Shown piece after piece: positions 10,756 through 23,205 of a DNA stretch of 64,000 nt (position 1 is its first letter; each line of letters opens with the position of its first letter). The translations under genes were made by a program, and so were the position numbers. Origin of the DNA: Raphanus sativus (taxonomy: Eukaryota > Streptophyta > Magnoliopsida > Brassicales > Brassicaceae); assembly GCF_000801105.2 (NCBI RefSeq), contig NC_079511.1, forward strand, positions 24,079,792 to 24,143,791, read 5' to 3'. The notes under the pieces are model-generated. The model had not been told where the DNA came from and did not search any database. It worked only from the letters and a program-made list of their open reading frames with translations.

Positions 10756-11134
10756 ATTTCATGTATTATTATTAATAAATAGTATTAGTTGACAAAAAAA
10801 TAATAATAATAAATAGTATTATTGTTACGCGTGATGTCACGCGTGTTTTCGTAACGGTCATATTCTAATTTTCAGTTATATTTGAAAATTTGAGTCGGTT
10901 TATCCTCAAATCAAACCGGTCCTTCATTCACCACTTAACTCGGACCGGTGCTTTTTCCACTATGTCTAACTATTACGCCATCGTTACATGTCTCTGTAAT
11001 TTGTTTGGCAAATTCCAATATTTCTTTTATTTTTTGTAATTAAAAATGGAGGTAAAAATGGAGGTAAGAACCATGTTTTGCCAAAAAAACAAAGGAAATG
11101 AACTAAAACAAAGGAAATGAACTAAATCTGCATC
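10756..11134. other. Intergenic, no gene seen
   Basis: AT-rich sequence with ATT/TAA runs between the retroposon and the hAT-like element. A short direct repeat (AAAGGAAATGAACTAAA) occurs near 11090-11125. Confidence 0.4.
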
Positions 11135-11987
11135 CAGGGCCGTCTCAAACTTTTCACAGACCCTGTTCAAAAAAGAAAATAAGACCTCTTTTAATAATCT
11201 GAAATAATTTTGTTTTTTTTTACAAAATACCATTATAATATACAATAAATACATTAATTTAATTATTTTTAATCTAAATAACACTAATTAATTTAATTAT
11301 TTATAATCTAAATAACACTAATTTTTTTGTTATTAATGCAAAATCATTGATGAAATCACTAAATTTGATTATTTAGCATTTTTAATGCAAAATCATCGAT
11401 CAAATCATCAAATTTGATCATTTTCTAACTTTTTCAGTTTTTACGTTTATTATATTCATGATCAGAAATCATAATCTATAAATATAATAAAAAAAATCGG
11501 AATAGTAAGCTATATACTCTTGATTGAACAAGTTACTCTTTTTTCTTGTCAAGCTAGCTTTATTTTCTTCGTGTTTGCTATTTTTAATTAAAAATGATGA
11601 AGAAAATATATTTTGTTCTCCGTATTTATAGTCACTAATTGATAATTGTTTCCTAAACATAATCAATTAGAATATTGACTTTTAATACTACCACTGAATA
11701 TTTTAACACACACCAACTATTTATTACTTTCCATAATATATAATTGATATAAATAATAATTACTTCCTAATTTATTGCATTTTTAGTTGGTTATATAAAA
11801 AAAAGATTGTAGTTTATATTTATTGGTTATAAATACGAAAACTAAATTAAAATAGTCATTCTGATTTTATAAAAATATGATTTTAAATTTATAACTATTA
11901 GTAAAAAAAATAAAAAAAATTATGGACCCTCTAAAATTTTGGACCCTGTTCGACCGCTCCACTTGCACGTGCTAAAAGACGGCCCTG
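11135..11987. mobile_element. Non-autonomous hAT-like element with 8-bp target duplication
   Basis: An 853-bp insert starts CAGGGCCGTCT and ends AGACGGCCCTG, giving an 11-bp terminal inverted repeat. It is flanked on both sides by the perfect 8-bp duplication TCTGCATC (11127-11134 and 11988-11995). CAGGG termini and an 8-bp duplication are the hAT signature. The interior is AT-rich without transposase. The right-hand duplication overlaps the start of the PMD fragment, so it inserted at that fragment's edge. Confidence 0.85.
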
Positions 11988-12404
11988 TCTGCATCCACTA
12001 TCAAAATCATTAAGGACTCAAAACTAGTCGTGGGTGTTGCTGAGAGATGGTCTCCTGAAACCAAAACCTTCCTCTTCCCTTGGAGTGAAGCAACGGTAAC
12101 ATTAGAGGATGTCATGGTTCTTCTAGGCTTCTCTGTTTTGGGTTCCCCTGTTTTTGCTCCTCTGGATGGCTCAGGAGAGGAGATAAAGGCCAAGCTGGAG
12201 CAGGAATGGCTCATGCTTAAGACAGAAAAAGTCAGTTCTAGGGTAACTCAAGCATCTTGGATGAGGAGGTTCAGGGACAGTGGTGATGAGCTTGAGCATG
12301 TGGCTTTCCTTGTTTTGTGGCTAAGCTACTTTGTGTTTCCATCACGGTACTATCATATGGATGCATGATGCTGTTTTCTCAGTTGCTATTCTTCTTTCAA
12401 GTAT
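11988..12404 (+). pseudogene. PMD fragment 1c
   Basis: About 135 codons match the PMD core: RWSPETKTFLFPWSEATV, the VMVLLGFSVLGSP block, QASWMRRFRDSGDELEHVAF and LWLSYFVFPSRYYHMD. A small insertion near 12361 breaks the frame, and homology ends abruptly near 12404, where AT-rich repeat DNA begins. It has no start region. It is a non-functional relic bounded left by the hAT-like insertion. Confidence 0.85.
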
Positions 12405-14523
12405 CCTATTTTCATAAACTTTATAATTATAGTATATATATTATACAAAAATAAAATTACTATATGAATTAAATATTCAAATTTATATGAAATGAATAAA
12501 TTAACTTATTTTATTTAAAAATATATTTCATTATAAATATGATACACCATTAAAAGAGATTTAAGGTAAACCATGTATAAAATTTATTAAAATTATAGAT
12601 GCTAAATTATATTTTAAACACACAAGAAAATATAAATGATCCTAAGAAATTATATATTCTATTGTATAACTAAAAAAATGTTAAAAATATCTAAAAATAT
12701 ATTTTAAAAAGTTTATGCTGATGGAAAAAAATATTTTGTATGCAACAGTAGAAATTAAAAAATAAATATATATTTTGAAGGGTGTTATCTATTTGATTAT
12801 TTCAAATAACGAATTTATTTACCAAATTTGAAATTGTATTATTATGTGATAACAATTTATAACAAATTAAACTGTATAAAAATCTTAATATATTAATAAC
12901 TTCAAATAAAAATTTTAAAAATTAATCTATATAATTATATTATCTATCTATTCTATTAAAATAGAAGTCACAACTTCTTATTCATGTGTAATTTTTTTAA
13001 AAAAATTGACCATTCTTAGAAAATCATATTTTATTTATTTATAGTTAACGTGTTGGCATTATTACGTTATCACATTTTATATAATCAACACACATAACAA
13101 CTTCACCTATAAAACTATTTTAATTTTATTTTTATTATAAAATTTCTGCTGAAAAAAATTCTAACAAAATCTTACAATAACATTTAAATATTTTTAATAG
13201 TAATGTTTTAATTTATTTTGAATTAGTATTATTCAAATCAATGTAAACTAAAAATTTATTATAAAAAATTAAAATAAGAAAACTGTATAAAAATCTTTAT
13301 ATATTAATAATGTCAAATAAAATTTTAAACAATTAAATTATATAATTATATTATCTATCTATTCTATTAAAATAGAAGTCACAACTTCCTATTCATGTGT
13401 GATTTTTTTAAAAAAAAATTGACCATTCTTAGAAAATCATATTTATTTACTTATACTTAACGTTTTGGTATTATTAAGTTATCATATTTTATATAATCAT
13501 TACATATAACGAATTCACCTATAAAACTATTTTAATTTTATTTTTTATTATAAAAATTCTAAAAAAATCTTACAATAACATTTAAATATTTTTAATAATA
13601 ATGCTTTGATTAATTTCGAATTAATAGTATTCAAATCAATGTAAATTAAAAATTTTATATAAAAAATTAAAATAAAACTTTTGTGCTATTTTCATATACT
13701 TTATAATCATAGAATATATTATACAATAATAAAAGTATTACATGAATTAAATATTAAAAATTATATTAAACTAATAAATTAACTTATTTTATTTTTGAAA
13801 AAATCTTTCATTAAAATTATGATATACCATTAAAAGAGTTTAACCTAAACCATGTATAAATATACTAAAATAATAAATCTAATTTAATAAAATTATAGAT
13901 GCTAAATTATATTTTAATTACAACAAGGAAATATAAATGATCCTAAGAAAATACCTATTCTGTTGTATAACTAAATAAATGTTAAAAATATCTAAAAATA
14001 TATTTAAAATGTTTTATGATGATGAAAAATATTTTGTATGACAAATGTAGAAATTAAAATATATATTTTGAAGTGTGTTATCTATTTGATTATTTCAAAT
14101 TATGAATTTATTATACCAAATTTAAAATTATATTATTATGTAATAACAATTTATAACAAATTAAACTGTATTAAAAATGATTTATTGATAATGTGAAATA
14201 AAATTTTAAACAATTAAATTATAGAATTATATTATATATAGCATTAAAATAAAAATTATATATTTAAAATATTTACGAATATATCAAAGTTATACATTTA
14301 TAACATATGCATAAAAAATAATCGAGGATAAAAAAGGTTAAAGTTTTTGTTGGATTTAGAAGCGTACATATGTTTTTCTCCCAAAAAATCAGTTCCTATA
14401 CTTTTGACTTTTGAAAAGAAGATAATTGAATTACTAATTAGTAATGAATCATTTGATATTGACATAGTATATTTACCCATTAATAAGATGTATATTGTTT
14501 TAATAGATAAGAAGATATATATA
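12405..14523. repeat. AT-rich direct repeats, Helitron-like blocks
   Basis: No gene is seen. About 12407-12910 recurs at about 13685-14200. Between them a ~411-bp unit is tandemly repeated (about 12941 and 13352), each copy carrying TCTATTCTATTAAAATAGAA, reminiscent of Helitron 5' ends in Brassicaceae. The right part (about 14090-14523) has a diverged paralogue at 25225-25655, part of the large duplication that includes the PMD genes. Confidence 0.55.
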
Positions 14524-16080
14524 CACTACAAAAAAAGAGTTGTCTAGCATCATTTATTTTTTATTTTTGCATTAGTTATAAATGATGTAAAAAGATTTTG
14601 CATCATTTAAATAAATGACTCTGAAAGTGGTGATGCAAATAATTTACATCAATTTATTAATAAATGATGTAAAAATACTAAATATTTACATCAGTTGTGA
14701 TAAATGATATCATTATGCATCAATTGCAAAAAATGATTTTAACTACTACATCAGTTTTTATAAATGATGTTAGTATTGATATCAATTAAAATAACTGATT
14801 GGAATAACTTATATCATTTAAAAATAATTGAAGTAAATTAATATCAAAATTTAAATAATTTCGTAATTATATAATTGACAATTATTAATTTAGAATATTA
14901 TTATCATTTGCACATAAATAAATTTTGCAATATATAAATTGAAGAAAATATTTTTTCATTAACGTTTTTCATTTTTCTAGTGAAAAATAACTAACAAGAA
15001 TAAATTACATGCTAAAAGATGAATTTAAAAGAGAAAAAAGTTGTAATGGTTAAACAAAATTTGCTATGGAAGTTATAATATTGAGATCCTTCAGTTCTTC
15101 TTTATTTCTTCTTGTTCATTGTAGAATTCTTCACGGATTGATATTCCTTGAGACTTCTATGCTTCTTTCATTTTTGAATCAACGTGATCTTCGTCTATAT
15201 TTCTAGATGCTCTTGACCCTAGCAGCAAAGAATACTTATACCATAATCAAATATTTTTTTAAAAAAAATTAGATCCTTTAAAAGAACGAGAACCAAGAGA
15301 AAAAAGAAAAGAAGAATACCTTTGAAAAAGTTCAATCAGATTCGACTGAGTAGTAAAATCCAGTTTCCTTTGAAGTTCTTCATAAAGAAAGTTATAGAAA
15401 CTGAAAGAAAATATGAAAATGAATATTTTGAGAGAAGAGAGTTGTGTTAGTTGAGGTTAAAGCCACAAAAGTATTATACTACTTCTTGATCGTAGTCTGT
15501 AACCCTTTATTTGGGGTTGTAGTAGTGGTTTCCCTTTTGTTGGGATTGTAACTGATCACTGAAAGAATTTTACAATATATTAACAACTTGCTAAACTATT
15601 TTACCGGTGTAAATTAATTTCAATATATCAGATATTTTAATTGATGTAAATTAATAAGAATAACATCACATCTGTTAAAGCGATGTTAAAGAGATATATA
15701 TTTATATAATTTTTTGTTAGCACCAATTTTTTTAGTGATATAAATTATATGTCATTTTAATAAGTGATGTTAACAAAAAAAAAAACAAATGTAGCACTTG
15801 TTGAATTGATATAAATGTAGGTAACAAAATCAGTTGTGTTCAAATGATGCAAATTCATATAAATTGTATCATTTTATTGAAATTGATGTTAATTTAAGCA
15901 ACAAAGGCATCAATTGTTCTTAACTGATTTTAAAAATATATATATTTGTATCATTTCAAAATAAGTAATTCAAAATCATATCATTTATTTTTGTGATGCA
16001 AATTAAGTGATACAATTCAATGATTTTTTTGAATTACTTTAAAGGCATCAATTGTGAATTACCTTTAAAAAATACTTAAA
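14524..16080. mobile_element. CACTA-like (En/Spm) element, left end and subterminal repeats
   Basis: The sequence begins CACTACAAAAAAA, the classic CACTA terminus. The paralogous segment near 25655 continues uninterrupted, so this point is an insertion junction. Many short variants of AAATGATGTAAA/TTACATCA follow in both orientations at 14550-14830 and again at about 15600-16080, as in CACTA subterminal regions. The middle (14950-15560) shows no transposase. The right terminus was not identified, so the end coordinate is approximate. Probably non-autonomous. Confidence 0.5.
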
Positions 16081-17448
16081 TAAAATGATATACCTTCTAG
16101 AAAAATTACCTTAAAAAATTAGGTTTAAATTCAAATATGTATACCAATATTTTTTTTTTTGAATGAATGTTAAATTTTATTCAAAATTACTTTTAACAGT
16201 ATATTTTTATTCAAAATGAATGTTAAATATGTATACCAATATTACTTTAACTATTCTAGAAAAATCAAATAGATATTCCTATATTTTTTCTTAATTACAT
16301 CTGAATAAAATCTTTTCATATCTTTCTTTTAACAGTACAAATATATATATATATATATTTCATTTTTTTATTAAATCGGACGTTTTAAAATATTTAGTTA
16401 CTTTCATATTTGTTTAAAATATTAATGTATATTTCTTTTCACTTAAACAAACCTTTTCAATATTTAATTAATTTAGTAATTATTTAAAATATAACTTTAT
16501 ATTTCATTTTTAATAAATTAAACCTTTTAAGTATCTAATTATTTTTTTAATTATATTAAACTCATCTACAATATGTATTAATTTAACATAATATTTCAAT
16601 TAAATCTCTCATCTCTAACATTTAATATTTGTTTATTTAGAATCTTATACCTTGAAAATATACTATAAATATGAGTGATCAGTCTACAAATGCTATTTTC
16701 AAAGTGGATTTAGTTTCTGTTATGAAATATAGTGACCGGTTTAGTTTTATTTTTCAATAATATAAGTATACAGTTGCTTTGTTTACAAAAAAAAAAAAAA
16801 TCTAACCAAGCTTATTTTTATATATACCATATTCATATATTATTTATTAATGTAATTGTTTTTGTTTATTTTATATTGTGCAATTTTAAAAGTACAATAG
16901 GTATTGTACCAGTTTATGTCATTCACATAAATGACAGTCAAATGATTGAAAAATATATTTCATGTGAATATTTTTATCTTCAGTGTGTATATTTATCAAA
17001 TTTAGTTATAAGTTTAAGTGTTAATTTTATATATCATGATGTATGATAGATGAAGAATTGTAAATAAAAGTTACATTGAAAATTTCATTCTAAATAATCC
17101 AAGAGTTTTGGGGTATAAAAATTTAAATCACCCGTAGACAAACATAAGTTTTACTTAATATAGATTATTTAGTCAAAGATTATATTCATAGAAATAACTC
17201 GATCATATATATATATATATATATATATATAATCATAACGAAATTAATATTTAGATTAATATTAAATTGAATAGAATTTATCGTAAATATCATATAATAT
17301 AAGAATTTAGTTAGTGCTCATATTTTAATAATAGAGATATCACTAATAATTTTAAAAAAAATTAAAATAATGTATGCAAATTATAAAAATTGTTGGTTTT
17401 AAAAATATTAAATTAACAATTAGTAATATGGTAAATGTTAAAATTATA
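16081..17448. other. AT-rich intergenic sequence
   Basis: Very AT-rich with simple repeats: (AT)n near 16336-16352 and 17203-17231 and a poly(A) run near 16787. ORFs here are chance open frames in low-complexity DNA. No gene is supported. Confidence 0.5.
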
Positions 17449-17686
17449 CTTCATCCGTTTCATATTACTTGTCGTTTTAGACTTTGACACACAAATTAAT
17501 AAAACATTTAAGTTTGTATATTTAGTAGATATACATCATTACCAATACATCTAACCAGATTTCAACCAATAGAAAAATAATTTAGAATAAAAATTCCATA
17601 AATTTCGCGCTGAAATCATAAAACGACACTTATTTTGAAACAAAAATTTTGCTCTAAAACGACATCCAATTTGAATACGGAGAGAG
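17449..17686. mobile_element. Stowaway-like MITE
   Basis: A 238-bp element has ends CTTCATCCGTTTCATATTAC and a complementary CCAATTTGAATACGGAGAGAG, flanked by TA (17447-17448 and 17687-17688). Internal arms GTCGTTTTAGA and AAAACGAC also pair. It is a different subfamily from the MITE at 8.8 kb. Confidence 0.7.
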
Positions 17687-18092
17687 TATACCATTAGTTA
17701 TGTAAATCAAATATTTATATGTATAAAATGAAAAATAATCATACACAAAGTTGTGCGGATCAAGTTTATTTTATATATGCAGACTTATCAGAATTCAGAC
17801 GCAAAAGCTTTATTGTGAGATGAGATAACAAGAAACTTTTGCTCACCTTCTTCTCTAGGTTTGGTTTTGATTTCCTTGAAGCAGTTTCTTCGGTCAGTAA
17901 AATCAATATATCTTTGACTTGGTACTATCACAAATCAAATTCTCAACTGTAAAATGTGTCAATATTATAAAATGAAAATCACTCTCTTTTTTTTGTCTTA
18001 TACTCTTTGCAAGCTCAGAAGAGACAACACAATTTTTTAAAAAATGTTTTTTTTCCAAAAGATATAATTTATTGATGAGACCTTTAATTAAT

Positions 18093-20541
18093 GAGAAATT
18101 TGGATGTGTACCAAAGACATCTTCGGTATTTAGCGCAAGACCAAAAGCCACCTTTTTTATTACTGTTTATAATATCTTTGGACTCTGCTGCCCCTACGTT
18201 GCTAATTCGGGTTGCGTATAGAAAATCGAGAAAAAAAATATGAAATACTGAATTAAGGATTTTGTCAGAAAGAAAATTTAAAGATATAATAATAGATTTA
18301 CCAAATCCTCATCGTTAAAGCAAAAGTGACTTCTACATAAAATCAGTTTTCTTCTCTCCATCGACTCACTCTCTGTTCTCATTATCCCCAAATTCATCTC
18401 AGAAATCCTTTTCCACTGAAACCTCACACAAAATGAAAACTGACGATCAATCAGCACACCTCTTCGCATTCCAAATCGGATTTTTTCTTTGGGGCATGAA
18501 CCTGTCGGAGTTAGGGGTCACGCCATACCACAAACCAAACACAATCAAGGAAATAAACAGACAGCTGAAACCCAGATGATAATAAAAATAATGATATTTT
18601 TTTCACTTACACAGATTATAAATGGCAAAACTGTAATGTAATTATGTTACACGGCTACAATAATATTTTTGAAGAATTAGATGTACCCCAATATAGGGTC
18701 AAACCAATTGCCCGGTTAATATTTACAGTGACAGCCAATGCGAAAATTATCCGGCTAAAACATACATAATAACTTTACCACTAAGTGAAAAAGGCGAGGT
18801 TAGCCGGTTATGAAAATACCTGACTATTTAATAAATAAATTTTATGTATAACTTATTTACACTGACGTTCAGCTGTTAGGGTACGGTTGTGAATAATAGT
18901 ATATGGTTTAGAGTATAATAATTTATATTTTAAATCAAGTAATTTTTTTACGGGGGTAAGGGTTAATATTTTAGTGTTTACTCTTTAACCTTTGGGTTCC
19001 GGAGTCTCTATTGGGTTTAGGGTTTAGCATTTTGTGTTTAGGGGTTACGTTTAGGGTTTAGGGTTTAGATGTGTCCACTCTTTCTACTTGAAATTGTTGA
19101 AGCGTTAGACGTACACGCAATATAGGATCAAACTAATTGTCTGGTTAATATTTACAGGTGACAGCCAATGCGAAAATTGTCCGGCTAAAGTATACATAAT
19201 AACTTTACCGCTAAGTGAAAAATGCGAGGTTAGCCGGTTATGAAAATACATGACTGTTTAATAAATAAATTTTATGTATAACTTGTTTACACTGACGTTC
19301 AGCTGTTCTAGTACGTTTGTTAATAAGAATATATGGTTTAGGGCATAATAATTTATATTTTTAATCAAGTAATATGTTTACGGGGTAAGAGTTAAGATTT
19401 TAGTGTTTACTCTTTATTCTTTGGGTTCCCAGGTTTCTATTGGGTTTAGGGTTTAACATTTTGTGTTTAGGGTTTAGATTTAGGGTTTAGGGTTTAGATG
19501 TGTCTACTCTTTCTGCAGATGTACCCGCAATATAAAGTCAAACCAATTGTCCGGTTAATATTTACATATGATAGCTAATGCGAAAACTATCCGGCTAAAG
19601 CCTACGTAATAACTTTGGTACATCGTAACAAACCAAAAGTAATAGACGGTTTCATAATTTATTAGATGGGATAATTGACATTGTTAGCCGGCTAACAAAA
19701 TATAAGAACATATTACAAACTAAATTGTTAGTAAATATGTAATTTTTTTCCAATTCATAGAAATCTCATTGTGTACTATGGTAAGAATGAATCTATAATT
19801 ATTGGTTACTTAAATAATAGACGGTAACATAATTTATTAGATGGTTATATAATTTAGCATAACAATAGGTACTTAATCGGCCATGATATTAGTTAGCTGT
19901 TACAATTATTATTAACATATCTTATATTCATATTAACCGGCTAAAGATTATGCGTATATATAATCATATTTTCTCATATTAACTTGAATTATGCAACACA
20001 AAGATGTTTTTCTTTGTGATGAACAACAGCACAAGATCTTTGCTCTATTAGGATGAAAACTCGTTCTGAGGTATGTAGTGTGGTCTTGATCGTCTAAGGT
20101 ATGAACGTAGGAATCTTTAACGAAAGAGGAACGAACTCCGCAAGAGGGCATGGTCTTGTTTGAGTCTGTGTTGATGAATGATTGATTGTAATCAGCTGAT
20201 TATGTAGATTATTATGATGGAACATATATTTCGATTTTGTTTGGATTCGTTAGGAAATTAAAAAAAAACAGAAGAAGAAGATAGAGAAAGAAGACGATGA
20301 CAGGAAAAAGTAGTATTTTATTTTTTTAAATTCAAAACATATCTTAACCAAAATCTTCATAATATTTTTGAAATCTTTTTAAGATTCTCTGTCAGATACT
20401 AGTAATCGAAGTTCAACGGATAAGTAGATGTTTCTTCCATATCGAGGGGCACCATCGTCATTCTGACAATTGACAAAATTGTACTGTTATTGATATTTAG
20501 TTAATATCACTGTCTTTCATGGTTTTCCAACAAATTACCCC
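18093..20541. mobile_element. Putative non-TIR MULE (VANDAL-like), 9-bp target duplication
   Basis: Comparison with the flanks of PMD copies 1 and 3, which run through this point without it, defines a 2449-bp insertion. It is bounded by the 9-bp direct repeat TTAATTAAT (18084-18092 and 20542-20550). A 9-bp duplication is typical of Mutator-like elements. The ends (GAGAAATTTGGATG... and, reversed, GGGGTAATTTGTTGG...) are only weakly alike, as in non-TIR MULEs such as VANDALs. Inside are about ten CCGGYTAA motifs in both orientations, a ~420-bp tandem repeat and telomere-like TTTAGGG blocks. No transposase is seen; one 67-codon minus ORF (19948-20151, MPSCGVRSS...) is unrecognised. It ends about 315 bp before the ATG of PMD copy 2. 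Confidence 0.6.
18681..19620. repeat. Tandem ~420-bp repeat with telomere-like blocks
   Basis: Two full units and a partial third begin near 18681, 19107 and 19518 (recognised by AGAYGTACMC...CAATATA). Units 1 and 2 each end in TTTAGGG-type repeats (19011-19072, 19438-19498), the plant telomere unit in diverged form. Each unit carries CCGGTTAA, CCGGCTAA and TTAGCCGGTTA sites. Confidence 0.75.
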
Positions 20542-20856
20542 TTAATTAATTTCCTTTTCACGTTACCTTAAAAAGAACACTGTTGCATCCCAGCTCCATC
20601 ACCTCTGCAACTCTGCAACAGCAGTTCTAACTTTCTTCACACTTTAAATCATAAAAAAAGAGAGAGAAGAGGAAAAAGAACAAAAATTTCTCTCCTTATC
20701 TTCATCTTTTCTAGAGAGAGAAAAAAGAACAAAACTTTCTCTCCTTATCTTCATTTTCGTTCGTGACAAAAAAAAATCTTCATTTTCGTTTCCCTGAGAA
20801 AACCCTGTTTCTAAAAACACTCTGTTTCTAAAAAAAAACTCTGTTTCACCATCTTC

Positions 20857-23205
20857 ATGGAAGGATCTGAAGCTGATAAGCTTCCTCGTCAAGGCCTAAA
20901 GGCTCTGTCTTTGAGCGTTTCCTTCAATGGGTGGAGAAAGGCGAACTCAGCCTACAAGTCTTGGGCTATAAAAATGTCTCTTTTGCACAAACCCACATGG
21001 CAAAAAGCTGGAATCTTCGAAGCAGTCATGGCATCTACTATAGGATTCAACCAGAACACAGATCTCCTTCTGGGTATTGCTGAGAGATGGTGTCCTGAAA
21101 CGAACTCCTTTGTGTTTCCTTGGGGAGAAACAACGGTAACGTTAGAGGATGTCATGGTTCTTCTAGGGCTCTCTGTTTTGGGTTCCCCTGTTTTTGCTCC
21201 TCTGGATGGCTCAGGAGAGGAGATAAAGGCCAAGCTGGAGCAGGAATCGCTCATGCTTAAGACAGAAAAAGTCAGTTCTAGGGTAACTCAAGCATCTTGG
21301 ATGAGGAGGTTCAGGGACAGTGGTGATGAGCTTGAGCATGTGGCTTTCCTTGTTTTGTGGCTAAGCTACTTTGTGTTACCATCACGGTACTATCATATGG
21401 ATGATGCTGTTTTCTCAGTTGCTATTCTTCTTTCAAGTGGTGTTAGGATTGCTCTTGCTCCAGCTGTACTTGCACACTTGTATGCTGATCTAAGTCTCTT
21501 GAAAAACCACACTAGTGCTTTCACTAGATCTAAGTATGTCAACAAGATTGAGCTGAATGCTTTGTTTAAGTTGGTCCAAGCTTGGACATACGAGAGATTC
21601 AAGGAACTACGACCGCCCAAACACACTACGCCGTTGCTGAAAGGTGAGCCAAGGTTGGCTCTTTGGAGTGACTCTAAACGGAAGCAGAGAGAAAAGAGCA
21701 TTCAGAGAAAGATACTTGCAAACTCGGATATGGACAGCTTTGAGTGGCGTCCTTACACCAAACCTGTGGGAAACTGGAAGTTTCCTCAGTTTTACCCTGA
21801 GAAAGCGATGCGGGTTCAGGTTGATCAGAATCTTGATGAGGAACTCATCTCCTTTGCTAGATGTATCAAGGCGTCTGAGCTTGTTGGAATGGATAGTGTG
21901 GAACATTACTTCCCCAACCGAGTGGCTTCACAGTTTGGGTTGCTTCAGGATGTTCCTTGTCGTCCTGTTAACAGGAACAACCTCTCCAAAGAGGCAGCTT
22001 GGAAGGAGTACAACAAGCCTATTGATGGATTGACATTGTACATCCCTTCTCGTTCTTCCGTATCTTGTTTCACTTCAATGTTCTGGGAGTGGTGGAGGAA
22101 GGATCATCGAGCTGCTGAATCATTGACATCAAGAAACATCATAGGTGATGGTGATGATGGTACATCTGACCCTGTTCCTTCTAGCTCTAAGAAACGGAAG
22201 TCAATGAAGAGAGTTTGCAAGGACGAGGAGACTCATATGGTTCCATCAGAGACGGATGAGGAAGATGATAGCTTAACCATTGCTCAAGTAATGAGTTTGA
22301 GAAAGAAAAATAAAGCTATGTGCTGCTCATCTGATGAAAACCACTCCTTAGATCCTCCTCCTAAGGTACTGCCATTAAGAGAAGTGCTTCAAAAGCTGGG
22401 AAAAGAGTTTCCTGAAAAACTCAAAAGGTCTAGATATCTTAGAACAGCGACAAATGTGAGATCAGGGATAGCAGGTTCTGGTGGATCAGCTTCAAGAGAA
22501 GTGCCACTCAATGAGTTGTTTCAGAAGGAGGAAATAGTACTGAAGAGGAAGAGTGAGCATTTGGGAGACAAGCGAGCCCGTGAGGATGATGGTGAGAGTT
22601 GTAAGGATTGTTATGATAAAATTACCACAACTGAGATGGTCATAGACAGAGAGAAAGGTGTAAGAGATGATTCTGAATCACTTGGAAAAAGAAACAATAA
22701 ACTTGAGGCAGATAACAATGATGCATTGATCCGTCAAAAGGTTGCTTATGAGGATGAAACTGTAGCACAGCGAGAAGAAACGGGAAACAAAGCAGGTAAG
22801 AATATGGTTCTGAGCTCAGCTAACTGTAACAACTCTTCAGATCTTCCTCTTGGTGCCAATGGAGGAGGAGGAGTTGACATTGTTGTGTTACGAGTCTTAC
22901 GACCAGAGACAAGACAAAAGTGCAATGCTGAGATAGGTGTAAATGGAAGCAACACTGAGAAAAAGAAGACTATAGTCGCTGGTGGAACCAAGGAAGCAAA
23001 GTGTGTTATCCACAAAGATGGAGAGAACCAGAGATCCAATGAGAAGGAAAATGTTGATGAAAGTTCGAAGGAGAAAAATCTTGCAATAAATGAGCTAACA
23101 TTAAGCCTAGAGGCACGTATGATGAAGGTGGAGAAGACTTTGGCAAAGATCAGAGAATGGAAAACCATAGAAAGAAACCAGGATAAAAATGGAATTACCG
23201 CTTAG
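20857..23205 (+). CDS. Plant mobile domain protein, copy 2 (782 aa, intact)
   Basis: An intronless 782-aa ORF is closely related to copy 1. The N-terminal PMD carries FPWGETTVTLEDVMVLLG, and the Lys/Glu-rich C-terminal half ends with EARMMKVEKTLAKIREW. It has a single copy of the SSDENHSLDPP...REVLQKLGKEFPEKL segment that is doubled in copy 1. The start (MEGSEADKLP) matches that of copy 3. As a PMD-family protein it is probably nuclear, but its specific function is unknown. The proximal promoter is shared with copy 3, but a 2.4-kb MULE-like element sits about 315 bp upstream, so its regulation may differ. No inactivating lesion is visible. Confidence 0.85.
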   Translation: MEGSEADKLPRQGLKALSLSVSFNGWRKANSAYKSWAIKMSLLHKPTWQKAGIFEAVMASTIGFNQNTDLLLGIAERWCPETNSFVFPWGETTVTLEDVMVLLGLSVLGSPVFAPLDGSGEEIKAKLEQESLMLKTEKVSSRVTQASWMRRFRDSGDELEHVAFLVLWLSYFVLPSRYYHMDDAVFSVAILLSSGVRIALAPAVLAHLYADLSLLKNHTSAFTRSKYVNKIELNALFKLVQAWTYERFKELRPPKHTTPLLKGEPRLALWSDSKRKQREKSIQRKILANSDMDSFEWRPYTKPVGNWKFPQFYPEKAMRVQVDQNLDEELISFARCIKASELVGMDSVEHYFPNRVASQFGLLQDVPCRPVNRNNLSKEAAWKEYNKPIDGLTLYIPSRSSVSCFTSMFWEWWRKDHRAAESLTSRNIIGDGDDGTSDPVPSSSKKRKSMKRVCKDEETHMVPSETDEEDDSLTIAQVMSLRKKNKAMCCSSDENHSLDPPPKVLPLREVLQKLGKEFPEKLKRSRYLRTATNVRSGIAGSGGSASREVPLNELFQKEEIVLKRKSEHLGDKRAREDDGESCKDCYDKITTTEMVIDREKGVRDDSESLGKRNNKLEADNNDALIRQKVAYEDETVAQREETGNKAGKNMVLSSANCNNSSDLPLGANGGGGVDIVVLRVLRPETRQKCNAEIGVNGSNTEKKKTIVAGGTKEAKCVIHKDGENQRSNEKENVDESSKEKNLAINELTLSLEARMMKVEKTLAKIREWKTIERNQDKNGITA

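Noticed and set aside
19011..19072. Interstitial telomere or chromosome-fusion site
   Set aside because: Only a few degenerate TTTAGGG units, duplicated with a transposon-internal repeat.
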